The notes beneath the pieces were generated by a model, which had not been told where the DNA came from, ran no database searches, and was given only the letters and a program-made list of their open reading frames with translations. Positions 1 through 8,960 of a DNA stretch of 64,000 nucleotides are shown here, one piece after another. This DNA is from Collinsella sp. MSK.8.10 (GTDB taxonomy: Bacteria > Actinomycetota > Coriobacteriia > Coriobacteriales > Coriobacteriaceae), in contig NZ_JAHPYF010000002.1 of the NCBI RefSeq assembly GCF_019041915.1, forward strand, positions 186,001 through 250,000, written 5' to 3'. Every line of letters starts with the position of its first letter. Position 1 is the stretch's first letter. The position numbers and the translations under genes are program-made.

Positions 1-248
1 GTCAGGCGCAGGATCTCGCCCACCGTGTACTGCTCGGGCGGGCGCGTGAGCACGTAGCCGCCGCCCTTGCCGCGCATGCCCGAAAGCATGTTGGCGCGCA
101 CGAGCGTAGCCAAGATGTTCTCGAGATATTTCTCGGAAATCCCCTGTCGCGCCGCGATCTCTTTGAGCGGGATGCGACCGGCCGCCTGGTGCTCGGCCAG
201 ATCGACCATAACGCGCAGGGCATATCTGCCCTTTGTAGAAACCAACAT
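1..248 (-). CDS. Rrf2-family transcriptional regulator (3' end beyond window)
   Basis: The frame from an ATG at 248 leftward reads MLVSTKGRYALRVMVDLAEH, the typical start of Rrf2/IscR/CymR regulators, followed by a winged helix: IPLKEIAARQGIS and YLENILATLVRANML, then the wing GMRGKGGGYVLTRP. The gene leaves the window at base 1, so the C-terminal part, which holds the cysteine cluster in Fe-S members, cannot be judged. It is divergent from cysK, the arrangement expected of a CymR-like regulator of sulfur metabolism; that role is inferred. A candidate promoter on the minus strand is TTTTCA (307-312), 16 bp, TAGAAT (285-290). The longer overlapping frame from 271 is a shadow. Confidence 0.85.
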   Translation of the reverse strand, partial: MLVSTKGRYALRVMVDLAEHQAAGRIPLKEIAARQGISEKYLENILATLVRANMLSGMRGKGGGYVLTRPPEQYTVGEILRL

Positions 249-365
249 GTATAGTGCTGCCTTTCGGTCATTTAGTCCGTAGAAATTCTAGCCGAAAAAT
301 TGGTTTTGAAAATACCCGTTCCGGTCAAGATGGTTAATCAGCTCGTAATAATCTTCTATTTCCTA

Positions 366-394
366 TTGCATTACTAGGCTTTAGTGTCTAGTAT
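366..394 (+). promoter_or_regulatory. cysK promoter with overlapping inverted repeat
   Basis: A -35 TTGCAT (366-371) and a -10 TAGTAT (389-394) are separated by 17 bp. The inverted repeat TACTAG (372-377) / CTAGTA (388-393) fills the spacer and overlaps the -10, where a repressor would block polymerase. The divergent Rrf2 protein is the obvious candidate binder, by inference. Confidence 0.6.
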
Positions 395-403
395 GCTTCC
401 CAA

Positions 404-443
404 CAGCTAAACGAACAACCTATAAGGTTTATGGGTTTAGCTG
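404..443 (+). promoter_or_regulatory. Nested hairpin at the 5' end of the cysK leader
   Basis: CAGCTAAAC (404-412) pairs with GTTTAGCTG (435-443), and inside it ACC and GGT around TATAA can form a second small stem. It begins a few bases after the predicted transcription start (about 401), so it would cap the mRNA. No riboswitch family or T-box motif was recognised. Confidence 0.4.
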
Positions 444-501
444 CTACACGCACCGTGAAACCACACGGCAACCAGCAACTTGAACACTTTGGAGGTTCAC
501 C

Positions 502-1440
<939 letters not shown>

Positions 1441-1538
1441 GGCCCGTCGCCCATAGGTTGAGCCCAGGGCGAACCGGTCTCCCCTCTCCCGGTAGCCTGA
1501 GCCCATCCCATCAGGGTGTCCCACGAGACGTCCGAACT

Positions 1539-1590
1539 TGCTACAATGTCTGCGGCGCGGAACCAGCCTCCCGCGCCGCTTTTCTTTTTT
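1539..1590 (+). terminator. Hairpin plus T-tract between cysK and mnmA, preceded by an extended -10
   Basis: GCGGCGCGG (1552-1560) and CCGCGCCGC (1571-1579) form a perfect 9-bp stem followed by TTTTCTTTTTT, a normal intrinsic terminator. Just upstream, TGCTACAAT (1539-1547) looks like an extended -10 whose start would fall near 1554, inside the stem. It could therefore end cysK transcripts or be a leader hairpin of mnmA. Confidence 0.65.
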
Positions 1591-1619
1591 GGCCACATGC
1601 CACCAAGGAGAACCTCCCC

Positions 1620-2720
1620 ATGCACAACAAGCGCGTGCTCGTCGCCATGAGCGGCGGCGTCGATTCCAGCGTGACTGCGTACCTGCTCAAAAGCCAGGGC
1701 TACGAATGCGTCGGCGCCACCATGCGCCTCACCTGTCCCGCGCCCGATCCCGTCACGGGCATGAGTAAGGTCGATCGCGACATCGCCGATGCAAAGGCCG
1801 TCGCCGAGCGCCTGGGGATACCCCACCATGTGCTCGACCTACAGCAGACCTTCGACCGCAATGTTATCGAGCGCTTCGTGACCGCCTACCAGGAGGGGCT
1901 GACGCCCAACCCGTGCATCATCTGCAACCGCCATATTAAGTTTGGCGCGCTGCTCGATGCGGCACTCGATATGGGCTGCGACTACATCGCCACAGGCCAC
2001 TATGCCAAAACGAGCCAGGCGCCCGACGGCACCTGGCAGCTGCATCGCGGCGAGGACCCCAAAAAGGACCAGAGTTACTTTTTGTATTCGCTCACGCAGG
2101 AGCGGCTGTCGCGCACGATCTTTCCGCTGGCCGGGCTGGACAAAGAGCGCGACGTGCGCCGCATTGCCGCCGAGCAGTGCTTCATCAACGCCAAGAAGGC
2201 CGAGAGCGAGGACATCTGCTTTATCGCGGACGGCGACTACGCAGGCTATATCGAGCGCCGCTGCGGACATCCCGCTGCACCGGGCGACATTGTGTGGCGC
2301 GACGGCAGCGTGGTCGGACGCCATAACGGCGCGCTGCGCTATACCATAGGCCAGCGCAAGGGCCTGGGCGTCGCGATGGCGCACCCCGTGTACGTAACGG
2401 GCGTCGACGCCGTCAACAACACCGTGCATCTGGGCGAGGCAGAGGACCTGACCGCCGCGGCGCTCACGGCCAATGACTGGATCTGGAGCACCCCTGCCGA
2501 TCGCATGGAGGCAGAGCTCACGTCCGGTGGCATTCGCGTAGGTGCCAAGTACCGCTACCGTCAGAAAGACCAGGCAGCGACCCTTACGCGCGGCGAAGAC
2601 GGGCAAATGCTGCTGACTTTTGACGAGCCGCAGCGAGCCATCGCCCCCGGCCAAGCAGTCGTTATCTACCGCGGCGACATCGTCCTGGGCGGCGGCACCG
2701 TTACGGCAGCTATCAAGTAG
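1620..2720 (+). CDS. mnmA: tRNA-specific 2-thiouridylase MnmA
   Basis: MnmA adds the 2-thio group to U34 of Lys, Glu and Gln tRNAs. The 366-residue product has the ATP-pyrophosphatase loop AMSGGVDSS (9-17), the catalytic cysteine C99 in NPCIICN, and the second active-site cysteine C200 in SEDICFIADGDY. The C-terminal beta-barrel region with GQAVV is present. The frame stays open back to 1458, but the ATG at 1620 has an AAGGAG site and starts the family-typical MHNKRVLVAMSGG. A family A palindrome follows 17 bp after the stop. Confidence 0.95.
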   Translation: MHNKRVLVAMSGGVDSSVTAYLLKSQGYECVGATMRLTCPAPDPVTGMSKVDRDIADAKAVAERLGIPHHVLDLQQTFDRNVIERFVTAYQEGLTPNPCIICNRHIKFGALLDAALDMGCDYIATGHYAKTSQAPDGTWQLHRGEDPKKDQSYFLYSLTQERLSRTIFPLAGLDKERDVRRIAAEQCFINAKKAESEDICFIADGDYAGYIERRCGHPAAPGDIVWRDGSVVGRHNGALRYTIGQRKGLGVAMAHPVYVTGVDAVNNTVHLGEAEDLTAAALTANDWIWSTPADRMEAELTSGGIRVGAKYRYRQKDQAATLTRGEDGQMLLTFDEPQRAIAPGQAVVIYRGDIVLGGGTVTAAIK

Positions 2721-2737
2721 TCCCATCCCCTTCATAA

Positions 2738-2802
2738 GTTGCGGTGAAATAGGGACTGTTTAAGCGTTTAAAACCGCCAAACAGTCCCTATTTCACCGCA
2801 AC
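2738..2802. repeat. Family A palindromic element, copy 1 (65 bp)
   Basis: Two perfect 24-bp inverted arms (2738-2761 and 2779-2802) start with GTTGCGGTGAAATAGGGACT and flank a 17-bp loop. Three further copies of exactly the same length lie at 31874, 46045 and 59843. It lies 17 bp after the mnmA stop. Confidence 0.9.
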
Positions 2803-2806
2803 GCAC

Positions 2807-2850
2807 AAGAGCGCCCCTGCCGGCAACGTTATACCGGCTAGGACGCTCTT
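2807..2850. terminator. Hairpin between convergent mnmA and the M42 peptidase gene
   Basis: AAGAGCG (2807-2813) and CGCTCTT (2844-2850) enclose GCCGG/CCGGC pairing. There is no clear T-tract on either side, so termination is plausible for the leftward peptidase gene but weakly supported. Confidence 0.4.
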
Positions 2851-2875
2851 AACTTGCCACGCGCTATAAATGCGT

Positions 2876-3919
2876 CTAGCGCTGAACGTAGGCGCGAACC
2901 AGCTCGTAGGTGTTGCGCACACCGTCGATGTGGCTGCGCTCGTAGTTGTGGCTCGCGTACACGCCGGGACCGATCAGACCGTGACGGATGTCGTAGCCGG
3001 CAGAAAGCGTGGCCTCAACGTCCGAGCCGTAATGCGGGTACACGTCGATGGCGTAATCAAGCTCGAGCTCGCGCGCGATATTGGATAGCGTGGTCACCAG
3101 GTCGTAATTGTACGGACCGCCCGAATCCTTGGCGCAGATCGAAACCATGCGCTCGGTGCAGCCTAGGTCGTCGCCCACGCAACCCATGTCCACGCTGATC
3201 ATCTCGCGCGTGTCGGCCGGCACAAAGGCACCACCGTGGCCGACCTCCTCGTACACGGTAAAGAGCAGCGACACCTTGCGCGAAAGCGTCACCTCGCCAG
3301 CGGCGACGGCACGCGCCAAGCCCAGCAGAATCGACGCCGACAGCTTGTCGTCCAAGAAGCGACTCTTAATGTAGCCGCTCTCCGTCACCGTGGTACGCGG
3401 ATCCATGGCGATGATGTCACCAGTCTGAATGCCCAGCTCAAGCACGTCGTCCTTGCTGTCGACATTCTCGTCGAGCAGGATTTCCATGTTCTCTTCGATG
3501 GTCTTGACCGGCTCATCGGCCACATGCGCCGAAGGCTCGGTGTTAAGAACCACGCCCGTGTAGACATTGCCGTCGCGCGTGTAGACGGTGCAGTTCTCTC
3601 CATCGGCCGTAGACCACTGGTGCCCGCCGAGCGTCGTGGGGCGCAGGCGACCATTGTCCTTAATGGAACGCACCATGGCGCCCAGGGTATCGACATGGCT
3701 CGCCAGTACGAGCGGCTCACCCTCGCCACCAAGCTCAACGAGCACGTTACCCTTATTGGAACGCTCGGGGCCAAATCCCATATCGCGCAGGGTCTCCATT
3801 AGATAATCAGTCGCCGCACGGGTATAGCCGGTAGGCGAAGCAATAGAAGTCAGCGTCTTAAGCTGTCCTGCGATATAGGAGAGCGTCTCCCCTAGAGAAG
3901 CATCAATATTAGAAGTCAT
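2876..3919 (-). CDS. M42 family metallopeptidase (aminopeptidase)
   Basis: A cytosolic, probably dinuclear-metal aminopeptidase of the M42 (FrvX/TET/glutamyl aminopeptidase) family, 347 residues. Visible motifs are ASHVDTLGAMV with H75 and D77, the FLDDKLSAS segment that bridges metals, the general-base segment VYEEVGHGGA, and a late HYGSD. The start was moved from the upstream ATG at 3925 to the ATG at 3919, because the GGAAGG site touches the first ATG but is 6 nt from the second. The substrate cannot be told from sequence. Its 5' region carries the family E block. Confidence 0.88.
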   Translation of the reverse strand: MTSNIDASLGETLSYIAGQLKTLTSIASPTGYTRAATDYLMETLRDMGFGPERSNKGNVLVELGGEGEPLVLASHVDTLGAMVRSIKDNGRLRPTTLGGHQWSTADGENCTVYTRDGNVYTGVVLNTEPSAHVADEPVKTIEENMEILLDENVDSKDDVLELGIQTGDIIAMDPRTTVTESGYIKSRFLDDKLSASILLGLARAVAAGEVTLSRKVSLLFTVYEEVGHGGAFVPADTREMISVDMGCVGDDLGCTERMVSICAKDSGGPYNYDLVTTLSNIARELELDYAIDVYPHYGSDVEATLSAGYDIRHGLIGPGVYASHNYERSHIDGVRNTYELVRAYVQR

Positions 3920-4437
3920 ATGCATCCTTCCAAGTAAAACTAAGACCGAGTCCCGATTTTAACCGTTCTGCACGTGCAATGCCCCAGGAGCCGAGCCGCC
4001 TCCAGACGTCCCCGCACCGGTTTTGTGCACGTGCACGGTTTACAATCCCAATCTTGCATAAATCCTATCGGTATTTGCATAGAAATGAGACATCTTTTTG
4101 CTTCGTCTCAGGGTGCCCCACCTTGGACCGTGCAAAAAACGGAGTATTCAGCACCGTGGGCCCCAACGGCCCCATCACGAACGACAAAATGAAGCGGTTA
4201 CAACAGTGTTGCAGGTTGTCGCAAAGCAGAAACTCAGTAACAACCCCCTCCACTCATCGATAGCCCGCCCACAATGGCTGTCGATGGGCGCCTGCGGGCC
4301 ACTCGGCCCATTCACAATGTTATGCATTTTTAAGAGCTTGCTGAATACTCCCAAAAATGCACGCTGGAAAGTGCACCACCTATCCGTAGCGGGCAGTACG
4401 CCTTGGTTTTGCCCGTCTCAGGACATTGACGCAGCAC
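3920..4437. other. Gene-free stretch upstream of the M42 gene
   Basis: No convincing gene is seen; the short frames here lack ribosome sites and family motifs. The stretch holds the palindrome GTGCACGTGCAC (4025-4036) and the family E block (4054-4363). AT-rich, promoter-like sequence lies around 4054-4090. Confidence 0.6.
4054..4363. repeat. Family E block, copy 1
   Basis: TTGCATAAAT at 4054 is followed 76 bp later by GTGCAAAAAACGGAGTATTC (from 4130). An inverted partner GAATACTCCCAAAAATGCAC lies at 4343-4362, so the arms span 234 bp. The same layout recurs at 22431-22740. TTGCATAAAT lies 135 bp from the start codon of the leftward M42 gene. Confidence 0.7.
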
Positions 4438-4469
4438 AAAAAGCCCCGCCGTGCGTAGCACGGCGGGGC
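4438..4469 (-). terminator. Terminator of fucO
   Basis: Perfect 12-bp stem GCCCCGCCGTGC / GCACGGCGGGGC with loop GTA, followed on the minus strand by TTTTT. It lies 53 bp after the fucO stop. Confidence 0.9.
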
Positions 4470-4522
4470 CAGCGGCAAGTCAAAAGACCATACGCCTACG
4501 GGCGAAGGACCACCAAACTGGG

Positions 4523-5689
4523 TTAGGCAGCCGGGCAGATCTTCTTGAAGAGCTCGATGACGTCGTCGAGCGTTGCCTCGCGCGGGTTGCCCGGGAAGCA
4601 GGCGTCGGCCATGGCGTCCTTGGCCAAGACCTCGATCTCGTCGGCCTTCATGGCCTCGCAGACGTGCGGGATGTTCACGTCGGCGGAGAGCTGCTTGACG
4701 GCAGCGATGGCAGCGTCGGCGGCCTCGTCGGTGCTCATGCCCGTGGTGTCAACACCCATGGCGACGGCAACCTTGGCCAGGCGCTCGGCGCAAACCGGCT
4801 TGTTGAACTCCATGGCGATCGGCAGCAGCATGGCGCAAGCGACGCCGTGCGGGGTGTCGTAGTGAGCAGACAGGGTGTGAGCCATGGCGTGGTCGATGCC
4901 CAGGCCAACGTTGGAGAAGCCCATGCCGGCGACATACTGGCCAAGGGCCATGCCCTCGCGGCCGGAGCCGGGCTGACCGGACTTGGCCTCGGCGACGGAG
5001 TCACGCAGGTTCTCGCTGATCAGCTTAATAGCCTCAAAGTGGAACATGTCAGAGAGCTCCCAAGCACCCTTGGTGGTGTAGCCCTCGATGGCGTGGGTCA
5101 GAGCGTCCATGCCGGTGGAGGCGGTCAGGCCGGCGGGCATGGAAGCCATCATGTCGGGGTCGACGACGGCGACCTCGGGGGCGTCGTTGGTGTCGACGCA
5201 CACGAACTTGCGGACCTTCTCGGGGTCGGTGATGACGTAGTTGATGGTCACCTCGGCAGCGGTACCGGCGGTCGTCGGCACAGCGATGGTGAACACGGCG
5301 TGGTTCTTAGTGGGAGCAACGCCCTCGAGGCTGCGGACATCGGCGAACTCAGGGTTGTTGATGATGATGCCGATGGCCTTGGCGGTGTCCATGGAGGAGC
5401 CGCCACCGATGGTCACGATAGCGTCAGCCTCGGCGGCCTTGAAGGCCTCGACGCCGTCCTTGACGTTCTGGATGGTGGGGTTGGGCTTAATCTCGGAGTA
5501 GAGGCTCCAAGCGATGCCGGCGGCGTCGAGCTCGTCGGTCACCTTAGCGGTAACGCCGAACTTGACCAGGTCGGGGTCGGAGCAGACGAAGATCTTCTTG
5601 TAGCCGCGACGCTGGAGCTCACCGGGAATCTCCTTGATGGCGCCGGAACCATGATAAGAGATGGTATTGAGAACGAAACGATTAGCCAT
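4523..5689 (-). CDS. fucO: Iron-containing alcohol dehydrogenase, lactaldehyde reductase (FucO-like)
   Basis: A 388-residue group III (Fe-dependent) alcohol dehydrogenase. It resembles E. coli FucO along its whole length, including the N-terminus MANR and NPREATLDDVIEL near the end. Nucleotide-binding GGGSSMD is at 95-101. Predicted iron ligands are D195 and H199 (GMDALTHAIEG), H267 and H281 (TPHG). The reaction is NADH-linked reduction of lactaldehyde or a similar aldehyde to a diol or alcohol, a fermentative electron sink. It stands alone, not in a fucose operon, so the physiological substrate is uncertain. LacI-like operator sequences lie upstream. Confidence 0.85.
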   Translation of the reverse strand: MANRFVLNTISYHGSGAIKEIPGELQRRGYKKIFVCSDPDLVKFGVTAKVTDELDAAGIAWSLYSEIKPNPTIQNVKDGVEAFKAAEADAIVTIGGGSSMDTAKAIGIIINNPEFADVRSLEGVAPTKNHAVFTIAVPTTAGTAAEVTINYVITDPEKVRKFVCVDTNDAPEVAVVDPDMMASMPAGLTASTGMDALTHAIEGYTTKGAWELSDMFHFEAIKLISENLRDSVAEAKSGQPGSGREGMALGQYVAGMGFSNVGLGIDHAMAHTLSAHYDTPHGVACAMLLPIAMEFNKPVCAERLAKVAVAMGVDTTGMSTDEAADAAIAAVKQLSADVNIPHVCEAMKADEIEVLAKDAMADACFPGNPREATLDDVIELFKKICPAA

Positions 5690-5732
5690 TGATAGCCTCC
5701 CATCGTGTGCGGGGCACCCATTACGCCCCGCG

Positions 5733-5803
5733 CTATAAGTCCCATCCTAACGCTTTTGAAACGAAAAGCACGTGAGAACGTCAAATTTGTTAAAGCGTTT
5801 CAA
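5733..5803 (-). promoter_or_regulatory. fucO promoter with two LacI/CcpA-like operators
   Basis: On the minus strand TTTCAA (5756-5761), 17 bp, TTATAG (5733-5738) is a possible promoter. Two operator-like sequences flank it: 5749-5763 (CGCTTTTGAAACG core) overlaps the -35, and 5790-5803 reads TTAAAGCGTTTCAA. Both resemble LacI-family half sites, consistent with sugar-dependent control. No regulator gene is adjacent. Confidence 0.45.
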
Positions 5804-5811
5804 CAGATGAT

Positions 5812-5849
5812 GAAAAATATTGCGGCAAAGGGACAGCCCCTTTGCCGCA
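5812..5849 (-). terminator. Terminator of the YoaK-type gene
   Basis: Perfect 12-bp stem TGCGGCAAAGGG (5821-5832) / CCCTTTGCCGCA (5838-5849). Read leftward it is followed by a T-rich tract (ATATTTTTC). It starts 6 bp after the stop at 5855. Confidence 0.85.
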
Positions 5850-5854
5850 TTCGG

Positions 5855-6571
5855 TTACTTTCGACAGCCCTCTTTCCAAGCCTCGGCCGCAACCTTCCAG
5901 CGTAAGCGCAAGTCGCGCTCGCGGTCGATGAACATGATGGCAAACGCGACAAACAGCAGCAAGCTCGCCACGACGATGGCGTGCAGGCCCATGCGCTCAA
6001 TACACCAGTTGCCCAACACGGCGCCAAACACAAAGGTAAAGATCACGCCAAAGTACAGCAGGCCGTTTTCCAAAAAGCCGCGCCTGTGGGTGATGATGTA
6101 ATCGTCCACGTTTTGCAGCGCGTTGCGCAAGTTGCCGATGCACATGGTCGTAGCGATGCCGTGACCGTGGATCTTGCGGAAGCTCTCGACCTGCATGCCG
6201 CAGGCAAACGAGGTGAGGCAGTTGGCGAGCAGGTTGTAACCGCCACCGGGGATAAAGCTCACACCCAGCAAGATGACGGCTTCAAAGAACACCGTCACTT
6301 GGCGCCAGTGAATCACGCTGCCAAACCGTTCGTGTACCAGGTCGGCAAGCATAATGCCCACGGCAAACGACACCACAGGGAAGAAGTAGCGCCCCGCAAG
6401 TGCCCAATTGCCCTCCGAGATGCTCACGCCCACAAGCAGGATGTTGCCCGTCTGCGCGTTTGCGAAAACATGGTCGCGCCCAATGTACGAATACACATCC
6501 ATAAAGCCGCCGGCGAGCGCCAGGATAATGCCCAGTTCGATGGACTCCGATATCTGTTTGGCACGCTGCAT
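5855..6571 (-). CDS. YoaK/DUF1275 family membrane protein
   Basis: A 238-residue integral membrane protein with about six hydrophobic segments. Family features are GGFMDVYSYIGRDHVFANAQTG near the N-terminus and the central ACGMQVESFRKIHG...MCIGNLRN. The function of DUF1275 proteins is not established. The frame is open further upstream, but the ATG at 6571 gives the family-typical start and follows an AAGGAGG site about 10 nt away. It is divergent from the ygiQ-like gene and has its own terminator. Confidence 0.85.
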   Translation of the reverse strand: MQRAKQISESIELGIILALAGGFMDVYSYIGRDHVFANAQTGNILLVGVSISEGNWALAGRYFFPVVSFAVGIMLADLVHERFGSVIHWRQVTVFFEAVILLGVSFIPGGGYNLLANCLTSFACGMQVESFRKIHGHGIATTMCIGNLRNALQNVDDYIITHRRGFLENGLLYFGVIFTFVFGAVLGNWCIERMGLHAIVVASLLLFVAFAIMFIDRERDLRLRWKVAAEAWKEGCRK

Positions 6572-6824
6572 CGTCGTGCATCCTCCTTGTTGACGACCCT
6601 CTCGTGCGTTGGCGGAAACATAGCCGCCGTTCATACTGTAACCCATTGACAACATGGCGTGCGCGCGAGACGGCTCCTTCGACACGGGGATACACAGTCT
6701 GGAAACAAACGGCACCCGCATCGACACGCCGATCCGCCAGCCCATGTACTCCACCAGTCTTTTTAGCCCCGTCCCAAAAAGACTGGTTACAATTACGTGC
6801 AGCATACAAACACCGGGAGGGATC

Positions 6825-8960
6825 GTGGCAAAAAAGCCTCAGCACGCTCAGAATAACCAGCGCAGTCAGCAGGGCAAACAGGGCCAGCAGCAAAAGCGCG
6901 GCGGCAAAGCCCAGGGCGGCCACGCCGCTCATACCCCGACAGCGCCCGCCCGTCCCTGGCGCCCGGGCCGCGATAAGTTCCTCCCCGTCAGCCGCGCCGA
7001 CATGGATGCGCGCGGCTGGGACCAGTGCGACTTCGTCTATATCTGCGGTGATGCCTACGTGGACCATCCGAGCTTTGGCATGGCTATCATCAGCCGCGTA
7101 CTCGACGCGCACGGCTACAAAGTGGGCATCATCTGCCAGCCCGACTGGACCGACCCCGCCAGCATCACTGTGCTCGGCGAGCCGCGCCTGGGGTTTCTCG
7201 TCAGCGCCGGCAACATGGACTCCATGGTCAACCACTATTCGGTAACCAAGCACCGCCGCCACACCGACGCCTATACCCCCGGCGGCGAGGAAGGTCACCG
7301 CCCCAACCGTGCCGTCACGGTCTACGGCAATCTCATCCGTCAGACGTTTAAGGACGCTCCCATCATTATCGGCGGCATCGAGGCAAGCCTGCGCCGCCTG
7401 GCCCACTACGACTACTGGCAGGACAAGCTCAAGCGCTCGGTGCTGCTCGACTCGGGCGCCGACATCCTCATCTACGGCATGGGCGAGCACGCAATCGTCG
7501 AGATAGCCGACGCGCTCGACGCGGGGCTGCCCGTCGATCAGATCACCTATATCAACGGCACCGTCTACCGCACCAGCTCGCTCGACGAGGTCTACGACTA
7601 CGACTTGCTGCCCAGCTGGGACGACCTTGTCGCCGACAAGCTCAATTACGCGCGCAGCTTTAACGTACAGCAGCAGAACATGGACCCCATCACCGGGCAT
7701 CGTCTGGTAGAGCCCTACCCCAACAGCGTCTATGTGGTGCAGAACCCGCCGTCGGCGACGCTCACCACCGACGAGATGGACGAGGTGGCCGAACTCCCCT
7801 ACGCACGCGATTGGCATCCCGACTACGACGCAGTGGGCGGCGTGCCGGCCTTTGCCGAGATCAAGTTTTCCATTAGCTCCAACCGCGGCTGTTTTGGCGA
7901 GTGCTCGTTTTGCGCGCTCACCTTCCACCAGGGCCGCGTGTTGCAGATGCGTAGCCACGACTCGATCATGCGCGAGGCCGAGCTGCTCACGCGCGATCCC
8001 GAGTTTAAGGGCTACATCAACGACGTGGGTGGACCGACGGCCAACTTTAGCCGACCGGCCTGCGACAAGCAGCTCAAACACGGCGTGTGCAAGAACAAGC
8101 GCTGCCTATGGCCGAGCGTGTGCAAGAACATGGTGGTCGACGAGAGCGGCTACACGCAGCTGCTGCGCGACCTGCGCCAGCTGCCGGGCGTCAAGAAGGT
8201 CTTCGTCCGCAGCGGCATCCGTTTTGACTACACCATGGCCGATGCCTCGGACGAGTTTTTGCGCGAGTTGCTGGAGCATCATGTCTCGGGCCAGCTGCGC
8301 GTAGCGCCCGAGCATGTGAGCGACGCGGTGCTGTCCGTGATGGGCAAACCGAGCCGAGCCGTCTACGATGCGTTCTGCCGTAAATTTGAGCGCTTGAACC
8401 GCGAATACGGACTCAAGCAGTACGTAGTGCCGTATCTGATCTCGAGCCACCCCGGCTCGACGATGAAGGAAGCCGTGGACCTTGCCGAGGCCGTGCGCGA
8501 CATGGGCTACATGCCCGAGCAGGTGCAGGACTTCTACCCCACCCCGTCCACCATGTCGACCTGCATGTACTACACCGGCGTGGACCCGCGCACCATGGAG
8601 CCGATCTATGTGGCGCGCGACCCGCACGAAAAGGCCATGCAGCGCGCGCTGATTCAGTATCGCAAACCCGAGAACTACAAGCTCGTGCGCGAGGCGCTGG
8701 AGAAGGCCGGGCGTCGTGACCTGATTGGCTACACCAAGCATTGCCTGATCCGTCCCGTGCCGCCGCGCCCGGGCGAGACGTCTGCCGGCGGCGGACACGG
8801 CACCGGCAAGAAGGGCGGCAAGGCCCACGGTGGCGCCGCCGGCAAGGGGCCCAAGGGCAGCAAGGGCCACGGCGGCATGTCGCGTGCGCAGAACACCGCA
8901 GGGCGCAATCGCGCGGCCCAGGGACGGCAGGGCGCCAACGGAGGCGGACGTCGCAACTAG
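6825..8960 (+). CDS. YgiQ family (UPF0313) radical SAM protein
   Basis: A 711-residue radical SAM protein. The [4Fe-4S]-binding CxxxCxxC motif is in RGCFGECSFCALTFHQGR, about a third to half way along. The N-terminal family block DFVYICGDAYVDHPSFG and the signature FSRPACDKQLKHGVCKNKRC are present. The GTG at 6825 follows GGGAGG; the upstream extension to 6654 has no site. Both ends carry low-complexity tails: an N-terminal Gln/Lys-rich one of about 45 residues and a C-terminal Gly/Lys/His-rich one of about 60, both likely disordered and possibly nucleic-acid binding. The reaction is unknown. Its stop codon overlaps the convergent gene's stop. Confidence 0.9.
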   Translation: MAKKPQHAQNNQRSQQGKQGQQQKRGGKAQGGHAAHTPTAPARPWRPGRDKFLPVSRADMDARGWDQCDFVYICGDAYVDHPSFGMAIISRVLDAHGYKVGIICQPDWTDPASITVLGEPRLGFLVSAGNMDSMVNHYSVTKHRRHTDAYTPGGEEGHRPNRAVTVYGNLIRQTFKDAPIIIGGIEASLRRLAHYDYWQDKLKRSVLLDSGADILIYGMGEHAIVEIADALDAGLPVDQITYINGTVYRTSSLDEVYDYDLLPSWDDLVADKLNYARSFNVQQQNMDPITGHRLVEPYPNSVYVVQNPPSATLTTDEMDEVAELPYARDWHPDYDAVGGVPAFAEIKFSISSNRGCFGECSFCALTFHQGRVLQMRSHDSIMREAELLTRDPEFKGYINDVGGPTANFSRPACDKQLKHGVCKNKRCLWPSVCKNMVVDESGYTQLLRDLRQLPGVKKVFVRSGIRFDYTMADASDEFLRELLEHHVSGQLRVAPEHVSDAVLSVMGKPSRAVYDAFCRKFERLNREYGLKQYVVPYLISSHPGSTMKEAVDLAEAVRDMGYMPEQVQDFYPTPSTMSTCMYYTGVDPRTMEPIYVARDPHEKAMQRALIQYRKPENYKLVREALEKAGRRDLIGYTKHCLIRPVPPRPGETSAGGGHGTGKKGGKAHGGAAGKGPKGSKGHGGMSRAQNTAGRNRAAQGRQGANGGGRRN

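Noticed and set aside
2..271. An 89-residue Arg-rich leftward frame at the left edge.
   Set aside because: It is out of frame with the clear Rrf2 sequence starting at 248.
4098..4526. Possible small genes in the gene-free stretch upstream of the M42 gene.
   Set aside because: Frames have no ribosome site, run into the fucO terminator and show no coding-like composition.
4451..5692. A 413-residue rightward open frame.
   Set aside because: Antisense to fucO, and it starts inside the fucO terminator.
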